Source of the DNA: an uncultured Lachnospiraceae bacterium
GTDB lineage: Bacteria > Bacillota > Clostridia > Lachnospirales > Lachnospiraceae
Assembly: GCA_946558465.1 (NCBI GenBank)
Contig: CAMNTM010000006.1
Location: 105,097-169,096 of the forward strand
Length of the DNA stretch: 64,000 nucleotides
Direction of reading: 5' to 3'
Shown in pieces: positions 35,721 to 44,383 of this stretch (position 1 is its first letter; every line of letters begins with the position of its first letter). Position numbers and translations under genes: made by a program. A model generated the notes under the pieces. The model searched no databases. It was given only the letters and a program-made list of their open reading frames with translations, and was not told the DNA's origin.

Positions 35721-35733
35721 TTTTGTTATAGTT

Positions 35734-35787
35734 GGGGACGGGGTAAAATGAGAAATACCCCGTCCCAGATTGAAAAAGCCCTGTCCC
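35734..35787 (+). repeat. REP-like palindrome 9 with accessory arm, left border of the RAYT unit
   Basis: Core 35734-35767, accessory arm GCCCTGTCCC 35778-35787. The 41 nt from 35731 to 35771 are the exact reverse complement of 36612-36652 on the other side of the transposase gene. The RAYT ribosome site (GAGAGGAGGG) begins a few bases after the accessory arm. Confidence 0.96.
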
Positions 35788-35810
35788 TTTTTCGAGAGGA
35801 GGGATAACAG

Positions 35811-36591
35811 GTGCCAAGAAAGCCCAGGCAGAGAAGCCGGACAGGCTATTATCATGTAATTGCGAGAGGCTTGAATAAATCGGCTATTTTTCAAAGCAAG
35901 TATGAAAAAAGTAGAATATTAAATTTATTTTGTGAAAACTGTCAAGAATATAATGTGCAGATTTATGCATATTGTATTATGTCTAATCATTTTCATTTAT
36001 TAATTAAAAGCAGAGCTGAAAGAGCTCGCATCTTATATGGCTAAAGTCCTAGCCAGTTATGCCCAATATTATAATTATAAACATAACAGAGTCGGATATG
36101 TGTTTCAGGAGCGCTATAAAAGTCAATGTATTGATAATGAGTCTTACTTTTGGAATTGTCTCAGGTATATTCACCTAAATCCTGTTAAGGCCGGTATTTG
36201 CAAAAACATTGGAAACTATAATTTTAGCAGTATAAAAGAATATTATTATCCAGAGAAGAGAAGTAAAGGAATTTTAGCAGAAGCTGCATATGAAATGAAG
36301 CAGAAAAAGTTTACAAGCAGAAAACACTTTGTAGATTTTCATTATATGAGCGATAGATGTTTCTTTATTGATGTGGCCGAAGAGGAGTTTTTGGAAAGAA
36401 AAGCTATTGCAAGAGAAATATTGTGGGACATGCAGTGTGAATTAGGACTTCCGGCAGCAGAGATCTTAAGCTATGTTAAAACGAGAGATATATTTGAAAG
36501 CAAAATTAAGGAAATGTTTCTAATATCAGAAAGAATGACAAAGAAAATAAGAAGAGCTTTAGAAAACGATATGGGACAGGGCAGAGGATAA
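35811..36591 (+). pseudogene. REP-associated tyrosine transposase (RAYT, Y1/IS200-like), frameshifted
   Basis: GTG start at 35811 after AGGAGGG. The first frame gives the family N-terminus: GYYHVIARGLNKSAIF and YCIMSNHFHLLIK with the HUH pair. The frame then breaks at an A4 run (36006-36009). The second frame continues as AELKELASYMAKVLASYAQYYNYKHNRVGYVFQERYKS, containing the expected catalytic Tyr, then CLRYIHLNPVKAGIC and a helical C-terminus. Removing one A restores a single protein of about 260 residues. The shift is +1, unlike the usual -1 programmed frameshift of insertion sequences, so it is probably a mutation, though recoding or a sequencing error cannot be excluded. Inverted palindromes flank the gene. 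Confidence 0.9.
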
Positions 36592-36649
36592 ATTGGGACA
36601 GGACAAAAGATAATCTGGGACGGGGTATTTCTCATTTTACCCCGTCCCC
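36573..36649 (-). repeat. REP-like palindrome 10 with two accessory arms, right border of the RAYT unit
   Basis: Core 36616-36649 in reverse orientation, with accessory arms GGGACAGGGC (36573-36582, inside the RAYT 3' end) and GGGACAGGAC (36595-36604). The 41 nt at 36612-36652 mirror 35731-35771 exactly. Confidence 0.95.
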
Positions 36650-36695
36650 AACTATAAAAAATATGATATAGTATAAAAGGACCGGAGGGATTATC

Positions 36696-38024
36696 ATGAA
36701 TAAAAAAATTATATTACCCCAAAAAGTGGACTATATTATTACTACTTTGCAGAAGCGGGGGTTTGAAGCTTATGCGGTTGGTGGCTGTGTGCGGGATTCT
36801 ATTCTAGGCAGGAGTCCAAAGGACTGGGATATAACAACATCTGCTATGCCAAAGGAAGCAAAGACTTTGTTTGAAAAGACATTTGATACTGGAATTGAAC
36901 ATGGAACCATCACGGTTTTATTAGGGGGCGAGGGGTTTGAGGTAACGACCTATCGAATTGATGGAAAATATGAAGATAACAGGCATCCAAAAGAGGTAAT
37001 TTTTACCAGAAGTTTAAAGGAAGATTTGCTTCGGCGTGATTTTACAATAAATGCAATGGCATATAATGAGAACAGCGGTTTAGTGGATATATTCGGCGGC
37101 GTGGAGGATTTGGAAAAGGGAATAATTCGGTGTGTCGGTGATGCTTCAGAGCGGTTTGGTGAGGATGCACTTCGTATTTTACGGGGAATCCGTTTTGCTG
37201 CGCAGCTGGGATTTATAATTGATAAAGAGACGCAGGAAGGCATGAAAGAACTTGCTCCGACTCTAAAATATATCAGTGCAGAGAGAATACAGGCAGAACT
37301 TGTTAAAATGCTGGTGTCTGATCGTCCAGAATTACTCAGAAATGCTTATGAGCTTGGAGTTACGAAGCAGTTTCTGCCGGAATTTGACTGTTTGATGAAG
37401 ACAGAACAGGAAACCCCGCATCATATGTATAATGTAGGCGAGCATACTTTACATGCACTGCAGCATGTCCGTGCTGATAAGCTTCTTCGACTGACTATGC
37501 TTTTACATGACATGGGAAAGCCGGCGCTAAAGACAGTAGATGAAACGGGCCGGGCGCATTTTAAAAAGCATGCATTCGAGAGTGAACGTATCTCTAAGAA
37601 TATACTAAAAAGATTAAAATTTGACAATGATACGCTGCATAAGGTGTCCAGACTGGTACTTTATCATGATTACCGGATGCCGGCGGCAGCGAAAAATGTA
37701 CGTCGTGCTATGAATAAAATCGGAGAGGATTTATTCCCTTATTACATGGAAGTACGCAGAGCTGATGTGATGGCTCAGAGTATGTATAAACGGGAGGAAA
37801 AATTAAAAAATCTTGACGAAATAGAGTCAATTTATCAGAAGATTGCCGCAGCCGGGCAATGCGTTTCACTAAAAGATCTGGCTGTGACAGGAAGTGATTT
37901 GATACAGGCTGGAATGAAGCCCGGAAAAGAAATCGGCGATAAGCTGAAAGAACTATTAGAGCTGGTAATAGAAGAACCGGAGCAAAACACAAAAGAAAAA
38001 TTACTAGAACAATTGCAGCAGTAA
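36696..38024 (+). CDS. cca: CCA-adding tRNA nucleotidyltransferase with HD domain
   Basis: 442 residues. Class II poly(A)/CCA polymerase head: YAVGGCVRDSILGRSPKDWDITTSA (Asp pair), then FTINAMAYN, RFGEDALRILRGIRFAAQLGF. An HD domain follows with LLHDMGKP (near residue 270) and LYHD. It repairs or adds the CCA end of tRNAs. Ribosome site GGAGG. A REP-like element begins 8 nt after the stop. Confidence 0.94.
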   Translation: MNKKIILPQKVDYIITTLQKRGFEAYAVGGCVRDSILGRSPKDWDITTSAMPKEAKTLFEKTFDTGIEHGTITVLLGGEGFEVTTYRIDGKYEDNRHPKEVIFTRSLKEDLLRRDFTINAMAYNENSGLVDIFGGVEDLEKGIIRCVGDASERFGEDALRILRGIRFAAQLGFIIDKETQEGMKELAPTLKYISAERIQAELVKMLVSDRPELLRNAYELGVTKQFLPEFDCLMKTEQETPHHMYNVGEHTLHALQHVRADKLLRLTMLLHDMGKPALKTVDETGRAHFKKHAFESERISKNILKRLKFDNDTLHKVSRLVLYHDYRMPAAAKNVRRAMNKIGEDLFPYYMEVRRADVMAQSMYKREEKLKNLDEIESIYQKIAAAGQCVSLKDLAVTGSDLIQAGMKPGKEIGDKLKELLELVIEEPEQNTKEKLLEQLQQ

Positions 38025-38032
38025 TAGAAAAA

Positions 38033-38086
38033 GGGACAGGGCATTTTTAATCTGGGACGGGGTATTTCTCATTTTACCCCGTCCCC
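38033..38086 (-). repeat. REP-like palindrome 11 with accessory arm
   Basis: Core 38053-38086, accessory arm GGGACAGGGC at 38033-38042, same orientation as copy 10. It starts 8 nt after the cca stop codon. Confidence 0.95.
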
Positions 38087-38154
38087 AACTCATATTTTGC
38101 AGCCTCTGTACATACGATAGAAAGAATATGTAATTAAAGGTGCAGGGGATTGTT

Positions 38155-39165
38155 ATGCAGGAGTATGAGATAAATAATGTACTAGGACAATATGATATTA
38201 CAGTTAACAGCACCCGCAGAACGAGGGGTGCTATTTTGTGCGACACTGACAGAGGTGTGTTTTTACTGAGGGAAGTTGTTACTTCCGACAGCAGGGTTCC
38301 TGCACTCTTTGAGCTGTATGAGCATCTTGGCAGACAAAGCTGTATGCAGGCTGATTTTCCGGTAAAAAACCGAGAAGGCAGTTATGTGAGCGTGACGGAA
38401 GAAGGCGGCAAATACGTCCTGAAGCGGTGGCCTTCAGGACGGGAGTGTGATATTCGTAAAACTACAGAGCTTTTAAAAGCATCAGGAAATCTGGCAAAGC
38501 TTCATATTCTGATGCAGAAAGAATTGGAGCATGAGGCCTGTGCAGCTGTACATATGAAGGAGGAATATATACGTCATAACAGAGAGCTTAAGAAGGTTCG
38601 AAGGTTTATGCGGGGAGTTTCTCCGAAGGGTGAATTCGAATTTGCTTTTTTGAAGTGCTTTGATCAGATGTTCTGCTGGGCGGGCGCAGCACTGGAACTT
38701 CTGGAGAATTCAGGCTATGATAGATTGTATGCCAAAAGTATTGAAGGGTCTCACATGACGCATGGTGAATATAATTATCATAATATTCTGATGGCGCAGG
38801 CTGGACAGCCGATGGCACAGATGACGGTTATAACTACAAATTTTGAAAAATTCAGACGGGATGTTCAGGTGGAGGATTTATATTATTTTCTGCGTAAAAT
38901 TTTAGAAAAGCAGGGGTGGAGAGAGAGACTGGGGGATAATCTAATGAATGCATATTCGGCGATTAAACCGCTGACTGAAGAGGAGCTTGAATATATCAAA
39001 GTCCGTCTGATTTATCCAGAGAAATTCTGGAAAATTGCAAATTCTTACTATCGTTCAAACAAAGCATGGATATCTGCAAAAAGTATTGAAAAGATTCAGA
39101 CTGCAATCCGTCAGACGGAAGAAAAAGAGCGGTTTTTAAACAATATATTTTCTTTTCATTTGTAA
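38155..39165 (+). CDS. CotS-like spore coat kinase-fold protein
   Basis: 336 residues from ATG 38155 with AGGGG at 7 nt; a GTG 15 nt upstream is possible. The fold resembles the aminoglycoside phosphotransferase/CotS family: VFLLREVVTSDSRVPAL, YVLKRWPSGRECD, LAKLHILMQ, then GSHMTHGEYNYHNILM at the catalytic-loop position (usually HGDxxxxN; here HGEYNYHN) and TTNFEKFRRDVQVEDLYYFLRK. CotS relatives are spore coat proteins in Bacillus and are common in spore-forming clostridia. Enzyme activity is uncertain. Confidence 0.82.
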   Translation: MQEYEINNVLGQYDITVNSTRRTRGAILCDTDRGVFLLREVVTSDSRVPALFELYEHLGRQSCMQADFPVKNREGSYVSVTEEGGKYVLKRWPSGRECDIRKTTELLKASGNLAKLHILMQKELEHEACAAVHMKEEYIRHNRELKKVRRFMRGVSPKGEFEFAFLKCFDQMFCWAGAALELLENSGYDRLYAKSIEGSHMTHGEYNYHNILMAQAGQPMAQMTVITTNFEKFRRDVQVEDLYYFLRKILEKQGWRERLGDNLMNAYSAIKPLTEEELEYIKVRLIYPEKFWKIANSYYRSNKAWISAKSIEKIQTAIRQTEEKERFLNNIFSFHL

Positions 39166-39212
39166 TATCCTGTTGTATAATTATCTTATATTATGACAGG
39201 AGGTAACCAGGT

Positions 39213-40946
39213 ATGGGATATCGTGAAAATTATGAACAGTGGATAAATGATCTGTATTTTGACGAGGCAACAAAGGCGGAGCTTAGAGAGATTGAAAATG
39301 ATGAGCAGGAGATCAAAGAGCGTTTTTATAAAGAGCTTGAATTTGGAACTGCCGGCTTGAGAGGCATTATTGGTGCAGGTACAAATCGTATGAATATTTA
39401 TACGGTGAGAAAAGCTACACAGGGACTTGCAAATTATATTCTGAAAAAGGGAAAAAAAGAGCAGGGAGCAGTAATTGCATATGATTCCCGCCGTATGTCA
39501 CCGGAATTTGCAGATGTAGCGGCGCTGTGTCTGGCGGCAAACGGAATTAAAGCGTATGTGTTTGAATCTCTGCGTCCTACGCCGGAGCTTTCTTATGCGG
39601 TGAGAAAGCTTGGCTGTGTTGCAGGAATTAATATTACAGCCAGCCATAATCCTCCGGAATATAACGGGTATAAGGTATACTGGGAGGACGGGGCACAGAT
39701 TACACCGCCTCATGATAAGGGGATTATGGAAGAAGTAAGAGCGGTTACCGACTATAGTACAGTGAAGACAATGGAAAAGGAAGAGGCAGAAAAGGCTGGT
39801 CTTTATGAGGTAATCGGCGCTTTGGTAGACGACGGTTATATTGCAGAGCTTAAGAAGCAGGTGATTCATCAGGATGCGATTGCTGCAGTAGGGAAAGAGC
39901 TTAAGATAGTGTATAGTCCGCTTCATGGAACCGGAAATATTCCTGCAAGACGCATTTTAAAGGAGCTTGGCTTTGAGAAAGTATATGTAGTAAAGGAGCA
40001 GGAGCTTCCGGATGGAGATTTCCCAACTGTGTCTTATCCAAATCCCGAAGCAGAGGAGGCATTTGCGCTTGGACTGAAGCTTGCAAAAGAGGTTGATGCA
40101 GACTTGATCTTAGCTACGGACCCGGATGCGGACCGACTTGGAGTATATGTAAAGGATGCCGGGACCGGTGAATATAAGGTCCTTACCGGCAATATGTCAG
40201 GCTGTCTTCTTGCAGATTACGAAATCAGAGAGAGAAAGGCAGTAAAAGGACTTCCGGAAGACGGATATCTGATTAAATCTATTGTTACTTCCAATATGGC
40301 AAAGGCGATTGCGAAGGAGTATGGGGTAGGATTTATCGAAGTACTTACGGGCTTTAAGTATATTGGCCAGCAGATTTTAAGCTTTGAGCAGTCCGGAAAG
40401 GGAAGCTATTTATTCGGGTTTGAGGAGAGCTACGGATGTCTGATTGGAACTTATGCAAGAGATAAAGATGCAATCGTCGCAACTATGGCATTGTGCGAGG
40501 CGGCAGCTTACTATAGGACACAGGGTAAGACCTTGTGGGATGCGATGGTGGACATGTATGACAAGTATGGATACTACAAAGAAGATATTAAGTCTGTCAC
40601 CCTTAAGGGAATAGAGGGGCTTCAGAAGATTCAGGAGATTCTCGAAACATTTCGTAAAAATCCGCCGGCAGAGGTTGGAGAATACAAGGTGCTGAGTGCA
40701 AGAGATTATAAGACAGGAGTTATTAAAAATATAGAAAAGGGAGAGGAGTCCGCAACAGGTCTTCCGGAGTCCAATGTATTATATTATGATTTAACAGAGG
40801 ATGCGTGGCTGTGTGTAAGACCTTCCGGGACAGAGCCGAAAGTAAAATTTTACTATGGAATTAAGGGGGATTCTCTGGCCGATGCAAAAGAGCGTTCAAA
40901 GAAGCTGGGTGAGGAGGTTCTGGCGATGATTGACTCCATGCTGTAA
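39213..40946 (+). CDS. Phosphoglucomutase/phosphomannomutase (PGM2-type)
   Basis: 577 residues. Phosphoserine loop TASHNPPEYNGYKVYW (catalytic Ser near residue 145), metal loop ATDPDADRLGVY, sugar loop FGFEESYGCLIG and phosphate loop RPSGTEPKVKFYYG. It probably interconverts glucose 1- and 6-phosphate, linking to the glgCD glycogen genes about 7 kb away. Ribosome site CAGGAGGT; a TATAAT at about 39176-39181 may be its own promoter. Confidence 0.93.
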   Translation: MGYRENYEQWINDLYFDEATKAELREIENDEQEIKERFYKELEFGTAGLRGIIGAGTNRMNIYTVRKATQGLANYILKKGKKEQGAVIAYDSRRMSPEFADVAALCLAANGIKAYVFESLRPTPELSYAVRKLGCVAGINITASHNPPEYNGYKVYWEDGAQITPPHDKGIMEEVRAVTDYSTVKTMEKEEAEKAGLYEVIGALVDDGYIAELKKQVIHQDAIAAVGKELKIVYSPLHGTGNIPARRILKELGFEKVYVVKEQELPDGDFPTVSYPNPEAEEAFALGLKLAKEVDADLILATDPDADRLGVYVKDAGTGEYKVLTGNMSGCLLADYEIRERKAVKGLPEDGYLIKSIVTSNMAKAIAKEYGVGFIEVLTGFKYIGQQILSFEQSGKGSYLFGFEESYGCLIGTYARDKDAIVATMALCEAAAYYRTQGKTLWDAMVDMYDKYGYYKEDIKSVTLKGIEGLQKIQEILETFRKNPPAEVGEYKVLSARDYKTGVIKNIEKGEESATGLPESNVLYYDLTEDAWLCVRPSGTEPKVKFYYGIKGDSLADAKERSKKLGEEVLAMIDSML

Positions 40947-41028
40947 GCAGTTTTGGTATAATTTGGATGTAATTCAAATATAGATGTTGCAGAATAAAGA
41001 GCAATGCAGGTAAACACGAGAAATAACC

Positions 41029-41057
41029 TTGACAAATACAGTAAAAACAGGTATAAC
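41029..41057 (+). promoter_or_regulatory. Strong sigma-A promoter of the HU gene
   Basis: TTGACA-N17-TATAAC, about 55 nt before the start codon. Confidence 0.8.
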
Positions 41058-41111
41058 AGTAACTAAAGGCAAAGTGAGCCTAGAGTATAAACAAGAGGAG
41101 GAAAATTATCC

Positions 41112-41387
41112 ATGAACAAAACAGAATTAGTTGCAGCTATTGCTGATCAGGCTGAATTATCGAAGAAGGATTCTGAGAAAGCTTTAAAAGCTTTTGTTGA
41201 TGTAGTAACTGAAGAGCTTAAGAAGGGACACAAGATTCAGTTAGTTGGATTTGGTACTTTTGAAATCAGCGAAAGAGCAGCAAGAGAGGGACGTAATCCG
41301 CAGACAGGAAAGACAATGAAAATTGGTCCTTGCAAAGCGCCGAAGTTCAAAGCCGGAAAAGCATTAAAGGATGCTGTTAATGCATAA
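41112..41387 (+). CDS. hup: HU-family DNA-binding protein
   Basis: 91 residues. Complete HU: MNKTELVAAIADQAELSKKD, then GFGTFEISERAAREGRNPQTGK, the beta-arm that grips the minor groove. It compacts and bends DNA. It has its own promoter and a good ribosome site (GAGGAGG), and an intrinsic terminator follows. Confidence 0.97.
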   Translation: MNKTELVAAIADQAELSKKDSEKALKAFVDVVTEELKKGHKIQLVGFGTFEISERAAREGRNPQTGKTMKIGPCKAPKFKAGKALKDAVNA

Positions 41388-41410
41388 TAAGTTTTAAATG
41401 GGTATAATGA

Positions 41411-41441
41411 AGTAGAGAGAATAGCGCTCTCTACTTTTTTT
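41411..41441 (+). terminator. Intrinsic terminator after hup
   Basis: 9-bp stem AGTAGAGAG/CTCTCTACT followed by seven Ts; it ends just before the ribosome site of the next gene. Confidence 0.9.
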
Positions 41442-41462
41442 GCCATACAGGAGGAAATGATT

Positions 41463-41702
41463 ATGAGACTGGACAAATTTCTAAAGGTATCCCGTCTGAT
41501 TAAACGCAGAACCGTGGCGAATGAAGCGTGTGACGCGGGGCGGGTGTTTGTAAACGGTAAGTCAGCCAAAGCCTCTGTAAAAGTAAAAATGGGTGACATT
41601 ATTGAAATTCAATTCGGTACAAAAGCGATTAAGGTAGAGGTTTTGGATATTCAGGAAACAACAAAAAAGGAAGAAGCAAAAAACTTGTTTAAATATTTGT
41701 AA
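41463..41702 (+). CDS. rqcP: S4-domain RNA-binding protein RqcP (YabO)
   Basis: 79 residues from ATG 41463, 8 nt after AGGAGG; ATG 41457 is too close. Entirely an S4 domain: RLDKFLKVSRLIKRRTVANEACDAGRVFVNG. The Bacillus homologue helps elongate alanine tails on stalled ribosomes. As in Bacillus, it is followed by yabP, yabQ and divIC. Confidence 0.9.
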   Translation: MRLDKFLKVSRLIKRRTVANEACDAGRVFVNGKSAKASVKVKMGDIIEIQFGTKAIKVEVLDIQETTKKEEAKNLFKYL

Positions 41703-41745
41703 TAAAAAGAAACAACCTATCATATGATTATTAAGAAAGGTTGTG

Positions 41746-42036
41746 ATGCGCATGGAAGAAAGAACCGTACAAAAGGGGCATAAGCTTGTTGTTAATAATC
41801 GAAAAACAAGCCTTGTAACAGGAGTTATTGATGTGCTTTCTTTTGATTTGAACGAAGTACTGCTGGAAACAGAGCAAGGGATGATGATGGTAAAGGGGAC
41901 CGATCTCCATGTAAACCGTCTGAGTCTGGAAAAGGGAGAGGTGGATCTGTCCGGCAGTATTGACAGCATCGCTTATTCTGATGTGCACTCTATGTCAAAG
42001 CAGGGCGATAATTTCTTTTCCAAGCTGTTCAGGTAA
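41746..42036 (+). CDS. yabP: Sporulation protein YabP
   Basis: 96 residues, ATG 41746 (AAAGG at 5 nt; 41752 is an alternative). Family features: HKLVVNNRKTSLVTGVIDVLSFDLNEVLLET and KGTDLHVNRLSLEKGEVDLSG. YabP acts with YabQ in spore cortex formation in Bacillus. yabQ follows at once. Confidence 0.9.
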   Translation: MRMEERTVQKGHKLVVNNRKTSLVTGVIDVLSFDLNEVLLETEQGMMMVKGTDLHVNRLSLEKGEVDLSGSIDSIAYSDVHSMSKQGDNFFSKLFR

Positions 42037-42042
42037 GTGAGA

Positions 42043-42375
42043 ATGACGGGAATAGAGAAAGAGGTTATTGTATTTGCTGTGGCAGTATTTTCCGGGGCGA
42101 TTGTCCGGCTGGCGTACCGATGTATCAGCTGCTTTCGTGAGATTGTAAAGCACAGCCTTCTTATAATGGGAATTGAAGATTTAATATTTTGGATATGTAC
42201 TGCTCTTTATATCTTTGTGCAAATATACCAAACTAGCAGTGGTAGTATACGATGGTATTTTGTACTAGGCGTTGTGGCGGGAGCCGTTTTTATGACATTT
42301 TTTATCCGCAGGCTACAAAAACTTCAAAAAAATTTGTGTGAAAAGGCAATTGCGAAGCGGAAGAAAAAACGTTAG
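42043..42375 (+). CDS. yabQ: Spore cortex protein YabQ
   Basis: 110 residues from ATG 42043 (AGGTAAGTGAG upstream). Three hydrophobic segments (about 8-25, 45-60, 72-92) and a basic tail (KAIAKRKKKR). Position after yabP and before divIC supports the call, as the sequence itself is weakly conserved. Confidence 0.82.
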   Translation: MTGIEKEVIVFAVAVFSGAIVRLAYRCISCFREIVKHSLLIMGIEDLIFWICTALYIFVQIYQTSSGSIRWYFVLGVVAGAVFMTFFIRRLQKLQKNLCEKAIAKRKKKR

Positions 42376-42435
42376 TATAATAATACTTAAGGGAGATATT
42401 AACCGGCTGGGGAGCCGGAATAAGGGTGAGTATAT

Positions 42436-42765
42436 ATGAGAAAAACGGAACAGAACAGCCGTAGAAGACGGCAAAGGAAAAGGTCTGGACAGTACGGGCA
42501 TAAGAGAAGTATGCTTGCGGTCAGCTTTGTAATACTTCTGCTTGCAGCAGTGTTATTTATAAATGGAATTTCACTTCGGGAGAAAGAGCAGGCATACCGT
42601 GTACAGGAGGCCGAGCTGAAACAGCAGATTGAAGAAGAGAAAGAGAGAGCGTCCGAGATTGACAATTTGGAGCAGTATGTAGGTACAGATGAGTATGTGG
42701 AGGAGGTTGCAAAGGATAAGCTTGGTCTGGTAAACGAGAATGAGATTATCTTTAAGGCTGAATGA
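42436..42765 (+). CDS. divIC: DivIC/FtsB-type septum formation initiator
   Basis: 109 residues. Basic N-terminus (RRRRQRKRSG), one membrane segment (about 30-48), then a coiled coil (KEQAYRVQEAELKQQIEEE) and a short end YVEEVAKDKLGLVNENEIIF typical of DivIC/FtsB. It should act in the divisome with FtsL and DivIB. Confidence 0.92.
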   Translation: MRKTEQNSRRRRQRKRSGQYGHKRSMLAVSFVILLLAAVLFINGISLREKEQAYRVQEAELKQQIEEEKERASEIDNLEQYVGTDEYVEEVAKDKLGLVNENEIIFKAE

Positions 42766-42777
42766 TACGTAAGATGA

Positions 42778-42808
42778 AGCTTCAGGCAGAATTGCCTGGG
42801 GCTTTTTA
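42778..42808 (+). terminator. Intrinsic terminator after divIC
   Basis: 11-bp stem AGCTTCAGGCA with two G-T pairs, GAAT loop, then five Ts. Confidence 0.85.
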
Positions 42809-42872
42809 TATTGGCCGTCTGCAAAAGCTTTGGCAGCAGACTCCATAAGCGACATAAAGGGGAGAAATCTAT

Positions 42873-44276
42873 ATGGCGGACGTAAAAGAAAAGGAAATAT
42901 TCGTAAATCCTTATGTAATACAGATGGACAAGCTTGCAGATTCGCTCAAATCATTATCCAGTACATTTTTAAGGCTGGAGGATTACCGAATAACATTTAC
43001 TAAAGAAGAGAATGAAGAAATGTTCCGTAAAGTGACAGAAAAGGTATGTGAGAACTGTGAGAATCGAAAAAAATGTCTGGAGGAAAAGCGCCTTAAAACC
43101 TATCAGATGATGTATGAGATTTTGTGCGCAGTTGAGGAATATGGAGCGGAGCTTAATGTGGAACTTAAGCGTCGTCTTCAGAAACAATGTATATTGGCAC
43201 CTCGTTTTCTAAGGGAGACATTGGAGGTGTTTGAAGCGGCGAAAGAAAGACTTCTGTGGAATAATAAGATGGTGCAGAACCGGGAGGGGTATGCACTGCA
43301 GCTGGATAAGCTTGCGAAGACGATACGTTACACTACGAGAGAACTGGATGCAGGGATATTTGAAGATGACCATCTAGAAAGAAAGTTGAAAAATCATTTG
43401 AAAAAATCAGGTGTGCGTATGCTGTCTTCTGTTTTCTATATTACTCCTCAGGGAAAATACGAGATTCATCTTACGATTAAAGCAGCGAAGGGGCATATCA
43501 TTCCGGTAAAAGAGCTGGCGGCAGAAGTGGGAAGCCTGGTAGGACGTATTATGATTCCGCAGCAGGGGGAAAGGCCAGTTGTGGGAGATGAGTACTGTAC
43601 AGTATCCTGCGTAGAGGGGGCAAGATATCATACACTTCAGGGGATAGCAAAAATTGGAAAGGATTGTGAGAGGATTTCCGGAGATACGTTTCTTATGGCT
43701 GATCTGCCGGGAGGAAAAAAGGGGGTGGCGCTCTCAGATGGAATGGGTTCTGGTGAGGAAGCGCTGCAGGAGAGTACAATGGTAGTAGAGCTTCTGGAAG
43801 AACTTTTAAATGCAGGATTTCCCGTGAAAACAGCTGTTCAGATTATGAATACAGCACTAGTTATCGGAAGAGAGGCTGTGAGATTTTCTACAATTGACGT
43901 CTGTTTGTTTGACTTATATAACGGGACCTGTGAGTTCGTAAAAGCCGGAGCATCTACAACTTATATCAGGAGAAATGAAGCAGTAGAACGGATTCATTCT
44001 GTCACACTTCCTATCGGAGTGATACAGGATATTGAAATTGAGACAGTAACGAAGCGGCTGGAGTCCGGGGACTTTATTATTATGATGACGGATGGGGTAG
44101 TGGATGCATTACCTGTAGGAGAGCAGGAGAAGGTGATAGAGAGTATTATAAATGGGGCAAAAACGCAGAATCCAAAGGAGATGGCGCATTATATTCTGGG
44201 GAAAGTGTTAGAATGCTCGGATGAAACTCCGGTAGACGATATGACAGTACTTGTAATCGGGATATGGAAAATATAA
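42873..44276 (+). CDS. spoIIE: SpoIIE-type PP2C phosphatase lacking the membrane domain
   Basis: 467 residues. The N-terminal 200 residues resemble the SpoIIE central region (including CENCENRKKC); the rest is a PP2C-type phosphatase: DTFLMADLPGGKKGVALSDGMGSGEEA, FSTIDVCLFDL, FIIMMTDGVVDAL and TPVDDMTVLVI supply the acidic metal ligands. It should dephosphorylate SpoIIAA to turn on sigma-F. Standard SpoIIE is about 800 residues with ten N-terminal membrane helices; none are encoded here, and only 107 nt separate the gene from divIC. Ribosome site AAGGGGAG. Confidence 0.88.
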   Translation: MADVKEKEIFVNPYVIQMDKLADSLKSLSSTFLRLEDYRITFTKEENEEMFRKVTEKVCENCENRKKCLEEKRLKTYQMMYEILCAVEEYGAELNVELKRRLQKQCILAPRFLRETLEVFEAAKERLLWNNKMVQNREGYALQLDKLAKTIRYTTRELDAGIFEDDHLERKLKNHLKKSGVRMLSSVFYITPQGKYEIHLTIKAAKGHIIPVKELAAEVGSLVGRIMIPQQGERPVVGDEYCTVSCVEGARYHTLQGIAKIGKDCERISGDTFLMADLPGGKKGVALSDGMGSGEEALQESTMVVELLEELLNAGFPVKTAVQIMNTALVIGREAVRFSTIDVCLFDLYNGTCEFVKAGASTTYIRRNEAVERIHSVTLPIGVIQDIEIETVTKRLESGDFIIMMTDGVVDALPVGEQEKVIESIINGAKTQNPKEMAHYILGKVLECSDETPVDDMTVLVIGIWKI

Positions 44277-44383
44277 GGACAGCTTGCTTTTTTCGGGATA
44301 TTTCGATATATTATTATTAGCAGTTTAGGAAGTATAAAGCTTACCTGACTGAGATGTTACACCTTGATAAGAGGAAGAATTCA

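Noticed and set aside
35487..35894. Minus-strand open frame across the proS end, palindrome 9 and the RAYT start
   Set aside because: It is open partly because the palindrome's reverse strand lacks stops; it overlaps two recognised genes and has no independent support.
36006..36044. Programmed -1 frameshift joining the two RAYT frames
   Set aside because: The second frame is +1 relative to the first, and the A4 run is not a -1 slippery heptamer; mutation or error is simpler.
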